A DNA stretch of 64,000 nucleotides from Cricetomys ansorgei (lineage: Eukaryota; Chordata; Mammalia; Rodentia; Nesomyidae), in the NCBI GenBank assembly GCA_026225945.1, contig JAMJFZ010003738.1:1-64000 (forward strand), given 5' to 3'. Of this stretch, positions 11,192 to 22,100 are shown in pieces. How positions within the stretch are numbered: the stretch's first letter is position 1; each line of letters starts with the position of its first letter. The notes under the pieces were generated by a model. It had not been told where the DNA came from and did not search any database. It saw only the letters and a program-made list of their open reading frames with translations. The translations under genes and the position numbers were made by a program.

Positions 11192-14100
11192 GAAAACAAC
11201 TGAAAACATCAAGTAAAAATCAACAGAAAATTGAGCATTCCATTTTACCCCCAAGGAGTTGTTCGAAACTCCAGAGTGAATGAGATTACTGAGGAAAGAC
11301 CTTAGTCCTAGTTATAGACTGTTCAGTGAGTCTTTCACATGTGACACTACACAGATTATGTCAGAGGTCTGAGACTGCAGGTCCATTGGGGTTTTCTGAG
11401 ATTACATGGAGTGTACATAAGAGATCCTTAAGCCTAGGACTCCCACATCTGCAAGGTATTATAGCACACATGCTTTCCCTTCTACAATCTGCAAAGATGA
11501 TATCTTATCTTTCTATCCCACTACCTTTTAGGAATTAAAGAAAAAGAAAGACCATATTGCTCATTACATAAGTCTCAGAAAGAACATTAATAACAGAGAG
11601 GAAAAATGAAAAAAAAATATAATAATTGAAATTACAAAAATGTATAAAATAAGCCAAAAATAGAAGAAAGATAATACCTTTTGGAGGGTGAGATTGAGGT
11701 CAAAGATTTGAAAGTCTTGGCCAAGGCCTCACAGGGACTGAGAAGGTCTTCCTGACTCTCACATCTGTTTAAGCTCAGTGGTTCTGTGGCTGCTATTGTT
11801 GACAAGTTTTCAAACCTCCACATAGAAATGAGTTGTTGCTGCTCAGTCCAAACAGGAGCAGTAGGGAATGCCTTTGCTGAGTGTGCTTTGTTGACATCTA
11901 CAGGATGAGAGTTTATACTAGATCAGCAGAAGCCAGGGATGGAAGAACACACGTAAGTTTATTAATTACTTCCCTATCTCAGACAAACTGTAGAGAGAGG
12001 CCTCATATAATTCACTGAGAGAAAGACAAAGAACACAGTGGCTGGAAGAAATTTATGGGTAGGATGCTACAACTAGGCAACTAGATATATAAAATATGAT
12101 GAGAATGAAGTTAACTAATTGCTTTAGGTAGTAATTCAATAGATAAGCTTTTGGACAAGCAAATAAATCACTAGTTATAGCAAGTAAAGCATAGAACTGT
12201 CATAATATGGGATTTGAACATCTTATGGGTATTTGTACCAAACTGAAGCAGAATGTAAATGGGAATGAAAACTCTGATGGCAGTACATGTCTGATATGTC
12301 ATGTTGAAGAAGACATCAGCAGCAATCATCCAGAAAAAAGGAAATCAACAAGTTTTGTTAGAAGAAAACACATAAATGAGCCTCTATCATTACCATGCAA
12401 GCCACAGATGAATTCAGGTAAACAAAGGGTTTATTGGTGGTGGTATATATTTCTGTCTGGCTTTGGCTCTCTCTCCTGGAAAGAGCCTTCCAAATTCTCT
12501 TGGGAAATCAAGAATTCCTACTTAAGCCTCATACCTGAGATGGAGTTCTACAGCCCATCCTGGCCATATTGAAATAATTCAATGAATCTGATTTTCCAGG
12601 TAGAGAAAATGTGCCTGGGGAATAGTGCACAATCTGAACCCTTCAGGTGTCATGGACTACTAACTAGATGATCAAGTTAATCCTCCTGTTTCTGCATTAG
12701 CAGATTTTGAAGGAATAACTCCTTCCTTCTCTGGACATATGTTGTGAAGTTTGTAGAGCAAAGACAGCTGTACAAATGTGGTTCCTTTAAGAGGGCCAGT
12801 GTGAAGATAACATTGAGCCCAGAGGAAAGGCAAAAATGATTGCAAAGAAATGGAGCTTGAAGCCCAATGATGAAGTTTAGAGCTCAGAAACCAACCACAT
12901 TTAAAGCTAATGCTTTCCATGAACTATTCAAATAAGACAGCAAATCAATTTATTTTTGCTTCTTTCATCTTCCAGTATCATTAGAGTGTTATTCTAAACA
13001 GTAATATAAACAATTTCATTTTTCATTTATGAACATAGAAATAACAACAGTGCAGTTGATTAGGCCTCTAGAAATGCAATTTTTGTGCCAGCTCCATCTA
13101 CAACTTGCTGATATGTTGGAAAACGTGTGACATTTTTCATTGTATGTGATTTTTGACCTTTTCTGTATTTCTTCCATTCCTCCTTCAGGCTTTTCTCTCT
13201 TTGCAACTATCACCTATTTGATCTATTACACTGTGGTTAGGGCCTGAGTTTTCAAGCATGAAGCAAAAATATTATCTCATCTTGAAGGATTTGCTTAAGA
13301 GTAAGAGTCTACTGAAATAAATACATGGAGCAGTATCATCAGCTTTCTAGAGTCTACTGTCAAGTAAAGTGCCAAAAGAGCCCAGGGGCTTCACAACATA
13401 ATTATTTCTGTAAATGCTGTAACTTACCAGCATGCTGTAAAAATTAGTTAATTTTCTGACCCCATTTAATTCCTTTCTTCTTGTACTAAACATATTCTCG
13501 TCAATGGTTCAGCAAACGGCATTAATGCTGGTTCTTCCCATTCCTAATACATAATGGACTTATAATCCACATCTGGCAATCTCAAATTCTCCTTATCTTA
13601 TCTAAGTTTACCAAAGAACATACAGATGAATATAAGCAGCTAACCTGAGTCAATTCACATAGGTCAGAAAACATTTTCTATTTCATGCTCAAGAAGGAAG
13701 TCCCTAAGACACCATGATTGTATCCAAATAATGTGAATCCTATGCCCAGTCAGGGAGGGAAACTATTACTGAGGTGATGAAGCAGAGAAGCTCCTCATTC
13801 TAGTATATTTTTCAATATACTTATTGGCACATCATATATACCATATTACATCGCATATTTTAAAACAATGTGACTGTTTCATCTAACATAAAACATTGAG
13901 TATTAGCCTAATTGCTATATTAAATTGATGGGAAAGTACATATATGTAGGATACTATACAAGAGATAAATGTAAATGTTGGAATGTATATATTTATATAT
14001 GCATAAAAGAAAGCAATGTTGAGTGAATTAACATATGCATTAATTTATGTTTTATATTTATACAAATGAAAACTATAATATATGCATTTGATGAATGACT

Positions 14101-15540
14101 CATTCAGATGATCCTCTAGGGAATGTGGTAGGCATAGGGGCATAAGTGATTCTGTGATATTTCATTTCTCTAAAAATCAGAGAAACTTGAAAAAGTGCAT
14201 CACAATGTTAACATCTGTTTAATCTTGGGATTTGGAGTACAAGGGTCTGTTTTGTTACTTTCTGAATCTTGCCATATGTTTAAAATGATTTGTAATTAAA
14301 ATAATACACGGATGAGTAGGAATTAGTCTGGTAGAAAAACACTGAAAAATGTACTTGCAGGGAGAAGGCAGAAAAGGAGGCAGGAAGCTGGACTGGAAAG
14401 AAATGTTTTCAGAAAAATTCAAGTATTTTGGCTTTGATTTGTTCTAAGTATCTAGGATGGGAATAGGAGAGGAGAGAAAAGTGGCTTGAATTTGTCAATA
14501 ATGAAGATCTAGATGTTTTGTACCACATTTGGACTTTATGGTCAATTTGATGTGTAGCATAATTGTTCCTTAACACTGTTTATTCTCCACCCTTCAGGAG
14601 GACATTTTCCAAATGGACTAACCGAATTACAAGGGCTCACGGAGAAAAGTAGGTACAGATAAGGGAAGGAGAAGTTAAAGGCAATCATATAGGCAAAACT
14701 CAAGTTTGGTCAAGGATTCCTATAGTTCCTAGAAACTAGGAAATGCAACTTCAAAAAGGTGCCCAGTATGGTTGAGTGTACACAGGTTTGCAAATGGTTA
14801 AAGTGATTTAGGTTCACTGTTTTGAGTCACTAATGTGAGGAAACATATCCAGTGGCATGGCTGTGTTGTTGGACTATTGTTCTCTTAGGTATTTAAGCAC
14901 AATGTGGGGTGCAAACAGAAAGGATCCTGTTCTTTCTGTTTTTTCTTTTTTCAGGATTCTGAAAGGATCCTGAAGATTCACATCTTCAGATGACTATTTG
15001 TGATAGAGCATATGACAAGAGGAAAATGTGAAAAGGAAATAAAAGTCAAAGGCACTATAATTGCAGTCCAACATGCTTTCTTGGATATTGATAGGATATG
15101 TAAAATTTGTACAAGAAGAAATGCATGGCATTTATTTACTAAGAAAATTTCAGATAAAAGGCATAGTCATGGAAGATAGTTATAAAGAAAATAAGAAAGA
15201 GAAAGTCACAATACCCTATTGTATGTTCATATTATAGTTGTAAGAAAGGTAAAAATTGTTTCTTTTGTATTTATCTGTTGAGTTAAACCTTAATGCACGC
15301 TTAAGTTATAAATATGACTATTATATAAGGTGCCGTAGCATTAAACTACATTTCATGTATATGAGGTTAAGTTTTAAGTATTATTTCATTAAATCATCAG
15401 ATAGAAATGAAAATTTAACATTATTTTTGTATAAATATTTTCATTAATTATTTATTTTGTTAAAATTGTACTGAATTTTTTAAGAAGACATGTGTTTTTA
15501 AAGAAAATATTGAATGATAACAGTAAACAATCAAATATAC
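11192..15540. other. Long unique stretch, no gene recognised
   Basis: About 4.3 kb with no clear repeat family. Open frames at 12207-12572 (121 codons) and 12672-12920 (minus) show no domain I can name. AT-rich at 13800-14100 and 15230-15540. It probably includes decayed repeats below visual recognition. Confidence 0.35.
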
Positions 15541-15542
15541 AA

Positions 15543-15570
15543 ATATATATATATATATATATATATACAT
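15543..15570. repeat. (TA)n microsatellite
   Basis: Uninterrupted AT dinucleotides, then CATA and GATA units to about 15590. Confidence 0.9.
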
Positions 15571-15679
15571 ACATATATAGATAGATGAATAATTTCAAAT
15601 TTTAGGAAACACTTTCCATTATTAATTGGATATCCATAATTTATTCATATAAATCTGTATATATTTTATTTTAGTAGGC

Positions 15680-15997
15680 TGTCTTCTTTTGGGTTTCTAT
15701 TGCTGTAATAAAACACCATGACTAACAGAAACTTGGAGATGAAAGGTGTCTTTATTTATTTCACTCACACTTCCATATCACAGCCTGTCACCTAGGGAAG
15801 TAAGGGAAGGAACTGAAGGCAGAAACCTGGAAGCAGAAGCTGAAACAGAATGCAGCTTACTGGGTTGATCTCCATGGCTAAGTCATCCTTCATCCTTACC
15901 ACCAGTCAAGTATTGTCACAGCCCACAATGATATGGACCTTCCAACAGCAATCATCGATTAAGAAAATTCACTCCAGACATAAAACAAGCCAGCACA
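15680..15997 (-). mobile_element. MaLR LTR (MT type), solo
   Basis: This is a reversed MT-type LTR. 'gggtttctattgctgtaata' + 'aaacaccatgactaacagaa' is the reversed 3' end. The middle holds 'acacttccatatcacagcct', then 'gcagcttactgggttgatct' and 'cacagcccacaatgatatgg'. The end 'ataaaacaagccagcaca' matches the 5' terminus. I placed the ends at the outer TG and CA. The flanking five bases ('taggc' and 'taagt') share only three positions, so the target duplication has decayed or my ends are slightly off. No internal MaLR region adjoins. Confidence 0.85.
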
Positions 15998-16688
15998 TAA
16001 GTAAAGAATATCACTGAATATAAGGACACATGACTGTTGCATACCAATTGGTTAAGTTCCATATTTTCCAATAAATTAATTATATCAACATATATTAGAA
16101 AATCAAATGTTAAGTTATCATAAATAGCAAAACAGAAACAACCAACAAATTTGAAATCAAACATACACAGTGGAAATATAAGTCATCTACTTCTGTAGTG
16201 AGTGAATAACTTCTCTCATAAATGTGCTAAAAATCACTTTATGAGGTTTTCATATTTTTCCATAAAGCCATCAAGCTGATATGTATCCTATACTGAAATG
16301 AACTCATGATTATCTACTGATTCAGTTAAATGAAGACAAGTAGTATTTCAAATTGGAGAGTTCATTTATACAGGATATATAAAATACTAGAAACACAAAT
16401 AAACACTATACTTTTGAAATACAATTTGACTCATAAAATTTCTATGTCAACCTGGTCAAAAGATCATGTGTAAAATAGAATGCCCTTCATCTGAGACAGA
16501 ATTTAAAGAGTCAGTCTGTGACTGGTTGTGACTTGTTACCAGTCTGTTACTCTGTGCTGAGTGTTCAGCTTTGATAATTAGCTGCTTCTGATTTTGCATA
16601 ATTTTTATAAATAAGATGTAATCATTAAATAATTTAAGTGTTCTTTATTTCTATAATTGCAGTTTTCTAATATAAATATAATTTAAAA
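15998..16688. other. Unique AT-rich sequence, no gene seen
   Basis: No repeat family recognised. The minus open frame 15952-16164 overlaps the LTR edge and is incidental. Confidence 0.4.
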
Positions 16689-16750
16689 GGTTGGGCCTGG
16701 AGATATTTAATGGGATTAAGCATGTCAGCTATAAGCAAGAATCCTCATTA
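16689..16750 (+). mobile_element. Possible SINE 5' fragment (B4/B2-like)
   Basis: 'ggttgggcctggagatattt' then 'attaagcatgtcagctataa' + 'gcaagaatcctca' loosely follows the tRNA-derived 5' part of B4/B2-type SINEs. Weak. Confidence 0.3.
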
Positions 16751-18300
16751 TTTAATCAATAACAAATTTTGGAAACTACTCAGAATTAAAATTAATACAA
16801 GTTATGACATTTTCTCCTGTTATCTCATTCTCTTATTAATATTAAGCAACTTAAAATATAGACTGAACAAAATGACAGTTGAAAAAAGAAACATACCGAA
16901 ATATTTTTATCATTTTTTAACAAATTTTTCTCCGGAGTGTCCACCTGCCATTTTCATATAGCTTCTTTAGTCATGGAGCATCTTCAACAATGGTGACACC
17001 CTTAGAACAATATCATAAACAGAATCATGTTACTCCTTGGGATCAGTTCATCCACAGATTGGTGATCCTTGGCTTGTGGATTGTTTGACTTGGAACTTGA
17101 ATTTGTTCAACCTTTACAAGTGACCCACTGAAATAGGACTTGTTTTTCCAGTAGTCAGCTCCAGCCTCTGACACAGTTGAAGGTCTAATAAAAGGCAGCT
17201 AATGTCTCCTGTCAGACTCTAATTGTGGCAGAATCTGGAATTTTTTTAGGTATGCTGATGAACAAGATTGAGACTAGCCCTGGCCATCAGAGATATCCTC
17301 CCTGTCGATAAACTTTCAAACACAACCTATAATGTCCCCATCTTTAATACCTTGCATCAGCTCAGGTCTCTTGTCAGCATGCATGTTAGTTCTTCTTTGC
17401 TAGTCCTCCAAACTAAAGTTACAGGTGTAACTTTTCCAAGCTAGTATCAGCAGAACTCATAATTACCTACCCTGCTGCCCCTTCTGCTTCTGCTTGATAG
17501 ACAGTTCCTAGCTTTCCCATGCTTCAGGACCACAGAAGGGCAAGTTTATATCCAGAACACACTATGCATTCATCATGCCAGACAAAAATCTTTCACTGTC
17601 CTGAACTGGGTTCTGGTGTCCACCCAAGGAGAAAAGAAAGGGTTTTTTTGCTACTCTTTTTTAGATTTTTTAAAGCAGAACAGTAATTGGCAAGATGGCA
17701 CATAGCTATGGGAAAATAAGACGCAAGATTCATAAGTTCCACCTGTAGATGGCGCACATCATAAAAACCTGCAGATTAACTTCCAAAGCCAATTCATAAA
17801 TCAAGAGCAAGTGGTTTATGAAATCCTCTAGTGAGAGTTATACATATTATTAAAAAACTGTCCACAGAAGTAATTTCAAGAGATTATCACTTTAATATAA
17901 AATTACAATTTTATAAATAAGTTATAACACAACACAGAGTAGACATGAAATGAACTAAATACATGCATCAATATATAATAGACTGCAAATATGTAAACAA
18001 ATATAAGTATGTACACATTAGAACAATTTCTACAATATTAGGTCATGATAAATCTTGTATATTATATATATTATATTTACATTGTATACATCTATGTTAT
18101 CTCCTATAATATTTTGTGGTGCTTTCCAAAAATAGATGTAAAAAAGAAAATTCTAGATTGTTTTAAAATTATGCACACTTCTAGTCTGCTTCATCATCAA
18201 AAGTAGATAAAAGGCAGCTCTCAGTACACACGCCTGTCTGCAGCTTTCTCATGGGTGCATCAGCTGGACTAGTAGCATTTTACTTAAGATAATACCTTAA
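16751..18300. other. Unclassified sequence, partly richer in G+C
   Basis: The 17000-17620 part has more G+C than its surroundings and could be an old LTR or a transcribed region, but I recognise no family or reading frame. A candidate CTCF-like motif (listed separately) lies at 17742-17755. Confidence 0.3.
17742..17755 (+). promoter_or_regulatory. Candidate CTCF-like motif
   Basis: 'cctgtagatggcgc' agrees with 13 of 14 positions of the degenerate CTCF core CCRSYAGRKGGCRS; the third base is T. A 'caagatggc' (YY1-like) lies about 50 bases upstream, near 17691. One motif match by eye in 64 kb is weak evidence of binding. Confidence 0.3.
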
Positions 18301-18306
18301 ATCAAT

Positions 18307-18657
18307 ATGACAGAGTTGTTCACACTACTCCCACAAGCTGTTGGGCCTTTATTCTTTTTTCTCCTTTTATTTCCTATTTACTTTGTAGTTTGTGCAGGAG
18401 GAGTCCTTTTTATTATTATACTCGGTTTCCCTATCACTAAATCTGCCATGCTACCTCTCCCTCAGGTGGCCCTTCAAGAACCTTTTCTAAATGCACAAGC
18501 AAACAAGAGGGAAATGTCAGCTTCCTCAGCTGGTTGGCAAGACAACAGGCCTAAGGGGAGGAAAGAGCTTTGCAGCAGGCAGCCAGATCAACAGAGAGAA
18601 GTGGGCATGGTAGCCAGAGCTGATTTGTTAGCAACAGGTGCAGAGGAGCCAGTCTAG
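18307..18657 (+). other. Unassigned 116-codon open frame with one hydrophobic segment
   Basis: This is the only open frame I would not dismiss as a repeat shadow, though evidence that it is a gene is thin. It starts at an ATG in a weak context (ATCAATATGA). Residues about 13-43 are strongly hydrophobic (PLFFFLLLFPIYFVV onward) and could span a membrane. The remainder is polar, with an Arg/Lys/Gln-rich part around 68-100. I recognise no family. The hydrophobic part is encoded by a long pyrimidine-rich stretch ending in 'actttgtag', which also looks like a splice acceptor. The frame may therefore be an artefact of T-rich DNA or part of a non-coding exon. Confidence 0.15.
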
Positions 18658-18660
18658 CAT

Positions 18661-19349
18661 CCCTCATACTTTATATTCATCAAATACTGCTCATTGAGGG
18701 CTCTGACTGTGGTAGATTTCTGTAAGGTTAGTCTCAAACTGATCAGAAGAATCAATAATGTAGAGACAGAGAAAAGTGCATTTGCAAACACGTTATGCTA
18801 TACAACTTATTTATAGCATTCTACCTTCCAGTTCTTACTGATTTTCTCTTTCGAAAGCATCAAAGTTACCTAAAAGTTCATCAGAAGTGTGGTTTCAAGC
18901 CAGGAATGTGATGATACTATTAGGCTTGGATAACCATGGAAAGACTTGAGAGAAATGTAGTGTACTGAGTCAACGTCCTCCAAAAAATTCACACACATTC
19001 ATGCACACACTTATATACATTTATACAGGTACCTACACAAGCATGCATGCACATAAACATACATATGAATACAAACACACAAGAACACGCACAAATAATA
19101 CACACATACATGATAGAAAGAAAAAGAGCATAAAGTATTCTGTATAGAGTACATTATAAAGAATTCAGAATTTGAAATCTCAGCACTGCATATGAGACTG
19201 TATACAATACCCAAACTCAGGAAGGAATGGGGTTTTGAGTGTGAAATTCTGAAAATCTGCATCATTACTAAAAGTGTCTGATCCTCAAAGTATACAATAA
19301 ATACTAATGAATAGATTAGTAATTTGAGTGACAGTATAGTGTATTTTTA
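18661..19349. other. Unique sequence with CA/TA-rich patch
   Basis: A degenerate CA/CATA-rich patch occupies about 18990-19110 and gives rise to a spurious minus open frame. Nothing else recognised. Confidence 0.4.
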
Positions 19350-20045
19350 TTTTCATTATGAATGAATTTATCCATTTTTGTACATTATATTTATCATGCT
19401 CTCCTCCTTCTCTAAATCCTCAAAGGCCCTGCTCTTCTCCCCACCTCTCCACCATGTATATGTTCTCTCTCTCTCCTTCCTCATATCTCTCTCTCTTTCT
19501 TTGTCTCTCTCTAAAAAGTAAATATCAAATGAACCCATCAAATATCCATATGGCAAAATTTCTCTGACAAAATGAAATAATTCTACCAAAAAATAAACCA
19601 TGGGATTCATTTTGTTGGCCAACTAGTCCTGGGCAAAGAGCTTCCCCCTCAAGTGTGCCCACTTTCTCCCCTCAGAGCTAGAATTTTGTTTGGTTTGAAC
19701 TTGTGCAGGTCTTATGCATGCAGCCACAGACTCAGTGAGTTTCTTATGTGTCTCAGTCCTTATGTATCTGGAAGATACTGTTTCCATGGAGTCATCTATT
19801 ACTTCTGGCTCTTACAATCTTTCCACCACCTCTTTTGCATAGATTCCTCAGGCTTGAGGGGGAGTGGTTTAATAAAGACACTCCAATTAACACTGAGTGC
19901 TCTGAAATCTCCCATTCTTTATAGTGTTCAGTTGTGGGTCTTGGTGTGAGTTCCCTTCTACTGCATAAAAATGATTCTCAGATAAGGGTTGAGCAAGACA
20001 CTTATTTATGAATATAACACCAGGTCATTATAAGTAGATATGATG
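19350..20045 (-). mobile_element. L1 LINE 3' UTR (Lx-like)
   Basis: This is a long reversed L1 3' UTR. A C/T-rich tract (about 19395-19515) leads into 'gggattcattttgttggcca' + 'actagtcctgggcaaagag'. It continues through 'tggtttgaacttgtgcaggt', 'ctggaagatactgtttccat', 'ctggctcttacaatctttcc', 'acactgagtgctctgaaatc' and 'gttcagttgtgggtcttggt', ending near 'agggttgagcaagacactta'. Open frames on both strands are incidental. ORF2 does not follow to the right in recognisable form, so the copy looks 5'-truncated within its UTR. Confidence 0.8.
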
Positions 20046-20797
20046 TTATATAGAAATAAAGGATAAACTAGAATAGAAGGGTTAAATATGGAGGGCTGGA
20101 AGAGAAGGATATAGAAGGCAATATGGAGAGGGACAACTGATAAAGACTTGTTAAAAAGCCATATGGAAACCTACTAGTATAGAAGATACATATGAATAAA
20201 CAAAGTGAATTTATGGAGTTACTATATTTTGGGGGAGACAATGCCCCAAGTAGACATTTCACTCCACCAAGTAAAATCTGCATTGCCAGGAATGGGTTAA
20301 GCATGTTGAGTTATTGGCCAATGAGGACCTATAGAGACCTCCTCAAACATTATAGACTACTTATTTTAGAGGCTATTGATTATTCTCCACAATTTTATTG
20401 TAAGGCTCTATTGGTGAAGATAACACTTTCTTATATCATCTAAAAGGGAGACAGAGTTGGTGCCTAAATAGGAGCTTCATTCCTACTGACTATCGTTCAC
20501 GGTACTGGAAAGTACTTGGCACACTACCACAGGGAAAAAGTTAATCATTAATATCACCCATCTACAACACTGTGATCTAAAACAGCAACATGCTGATAAG
20601 GTTTACTAGTATGATAATAGTAGAAATGTTATGGGAATAGCCAATCATTTTTAATTTGGATTTAAGGCCTGTTTCATGAGATGGAACCCATACCTGATAT
20701 TGATAAAGGGGCCAAGAAACTTTTGGAGAGGCATAACTTTGTAAGCCACCAAGTCATATATGACATTTAGTGTATGGTTATTTAGAAGTTCTATTTT
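20046..20797. other. Probable dispersed rodent repeat of unknown class
   Basis: Phrases such as 'gggggagacaatgccccaag', 'cgttcacggtactggaaagt' + 'acttggcacactaccacagg' and 'catgagatggaacccatacc' give me the impression of a mid-repetitive rodent sequence, but I cannot name the family. It directly follows an L1 3' UTR and could belong to the same or a neighbouring insertion. No coding frame with a recognisable motif. Confidence 0.3.
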
Positions 20798-20980
20798 AAC
20801 CAGGCAATGAAAGTGCCCATCTTTAATCCCACACTCACAAGGCAGAAACAGATAGATCTCTGTGAGTTTCAGGCAAGCCTGGTCTACAGAGTGAGTTCCA
20901 GGGCAGCCCAAGTTACAACAGAGAAACCTTGTCTCAAAAAAAAAAAAAAAAAAAAAAGAAAGAAAGAAAGAAAGAAAAAG
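20798..20980 (+). mobile_element. B1 SINE with poly-A and (GAAA)n tail
   Basis: A full-length B1 runs from 'aaccaggcaatgaaagtgcc' through 'tctttaatcccacactcaca' (B-box side) and 'caagcctggtctacagagtg' to 'gagaaaccttgtctc'. A 23-base A-run and (GAAA)n follow. B1 is 7SL-derived, transcribed by RNA polymerase III and mobilised by L1. 'agaagttc' occurs before (20784-20791) and after (20979-20986) the element; the left copy is six bases from the B1 start, so it is only a partial target duplication. Confidence 0.9.
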
Positions 20981-20986
20981 AAGTTC

Positions 20987-21825
20987 CAAACTCAGCTGTT
21001 ACTGAACTTATTCATATTGACAACAGACATTTGGCATTCTGTGGGATTTTTAAAGGAAGCAATGTTCAATAATGAACTCGTGCTTTTTTAAATCACTTGC
21101 ATTTTAAATGAAAACTTTACTTGAAGAATTAATCACTATCACCTTCCATGAAAGTTATAAGTCAACAGGATATTTCAAATATAATTGGGGTCTTCACTGT
21201 ACTTAGTAGACATGTAAAAGGATTGGCTTGATTAAAAAAGTGAAATAAAGTTTTCAAATAAAAGCAGAACTAAATTAAGGAAAGACAATATAAAAATTAT
21301 GAAAATATTAATATTGAAAACTGTTACTGAAAAGAAGAGTAGATTAAACTATTTAAAATATGTTAAAATGTATTTAAGATAGTATTTGGGTATATAAGTT
21401 CTGTATTCTGCATGGTGATTTAATAATTTAATGTGTTCCAAACAAGTCAAAAATGCCAAATGAATAAAATACTCGACATCAGGGGATAAGTTTTCAGATT
21501 TCTATTTTTGGGCATGTTATATAGTTTTCTTTGAAACTGAAACCTTTCTTCTTAGATGGAACAGGGACAGTCAGGGATTTCATGAAACTCACAAGAAACT
21601 TATAAGATAAGGCTCAGAAAGTTTATGAAATTTACAAGACTCAGGAGGATTCCACCCATCTATATATAAAATTAGCTGTACGTGAGATAGTAAAGGTGTA
21701 ATAAAAATAATATTTCTTCTCTCCATTCTTTAACATATTCCCAATGCATTTTATATATTCACCCTCACAGAAAATCTGTTTCGTAGAGTTGTCTTTGTCA
21801 CCCTTTTTAAATACTTCAAGAACAA
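20987..21825. other. Unique AT-rich sequence, no gene seen
   Basis: No repeat family recognised. Confidence 0.4.
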
Positions 21826-22100
21826 CTGAAAAAGAAGAAGAAGAAAGAGGAGGAGGAGGAGGAGGAGGAGAAGAAGAAGAAGAAAGAAGAAGAAGAAATA
21901 AAAAGAATAAGAAGAAAAAAAGAAAAAAAGAAGAAGAAGAAAAGAAGAAGAAGAAGAAAAGAAGAAGAAAAAGAAGAAGAAAAAGAAGAAAAAGAAAGAA
22001 GAAGAAGGAAGAAAAAGAAAGAAGAAGAAGAAAAAGAAAGAAGAAAAAGAAAGAGGAAGAAGAAGAAGAAGAGGAAGAGGAAGAAGGAGAAGAAGAAATG
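21826..22100 (+). repeat. Long GAA/GGA purine tract
   Basis: About 270 bases of nearly unbroken purine on the plus strand: (GGA)n near 21848-21868, then GAA, GAAA and GGA units with a few interruptions (an 'ataaaaagaataag' patch near 21898). Purine mirror tracts of this kind can form intramolecular triplex DNA. The three open frames here are low-complexity translations of Glu/Lys/Arg or Ser/Phe/Leu, not proteins. Confidence 0.95.

Noticed and set aside
12207..12572. 121-codon open frame with a CxxCH (CLICH) and a Trp-rich stretch
   Set aside because: The single CxxCH is likely chance; no domain order, splice context or codon bias supports a gene.
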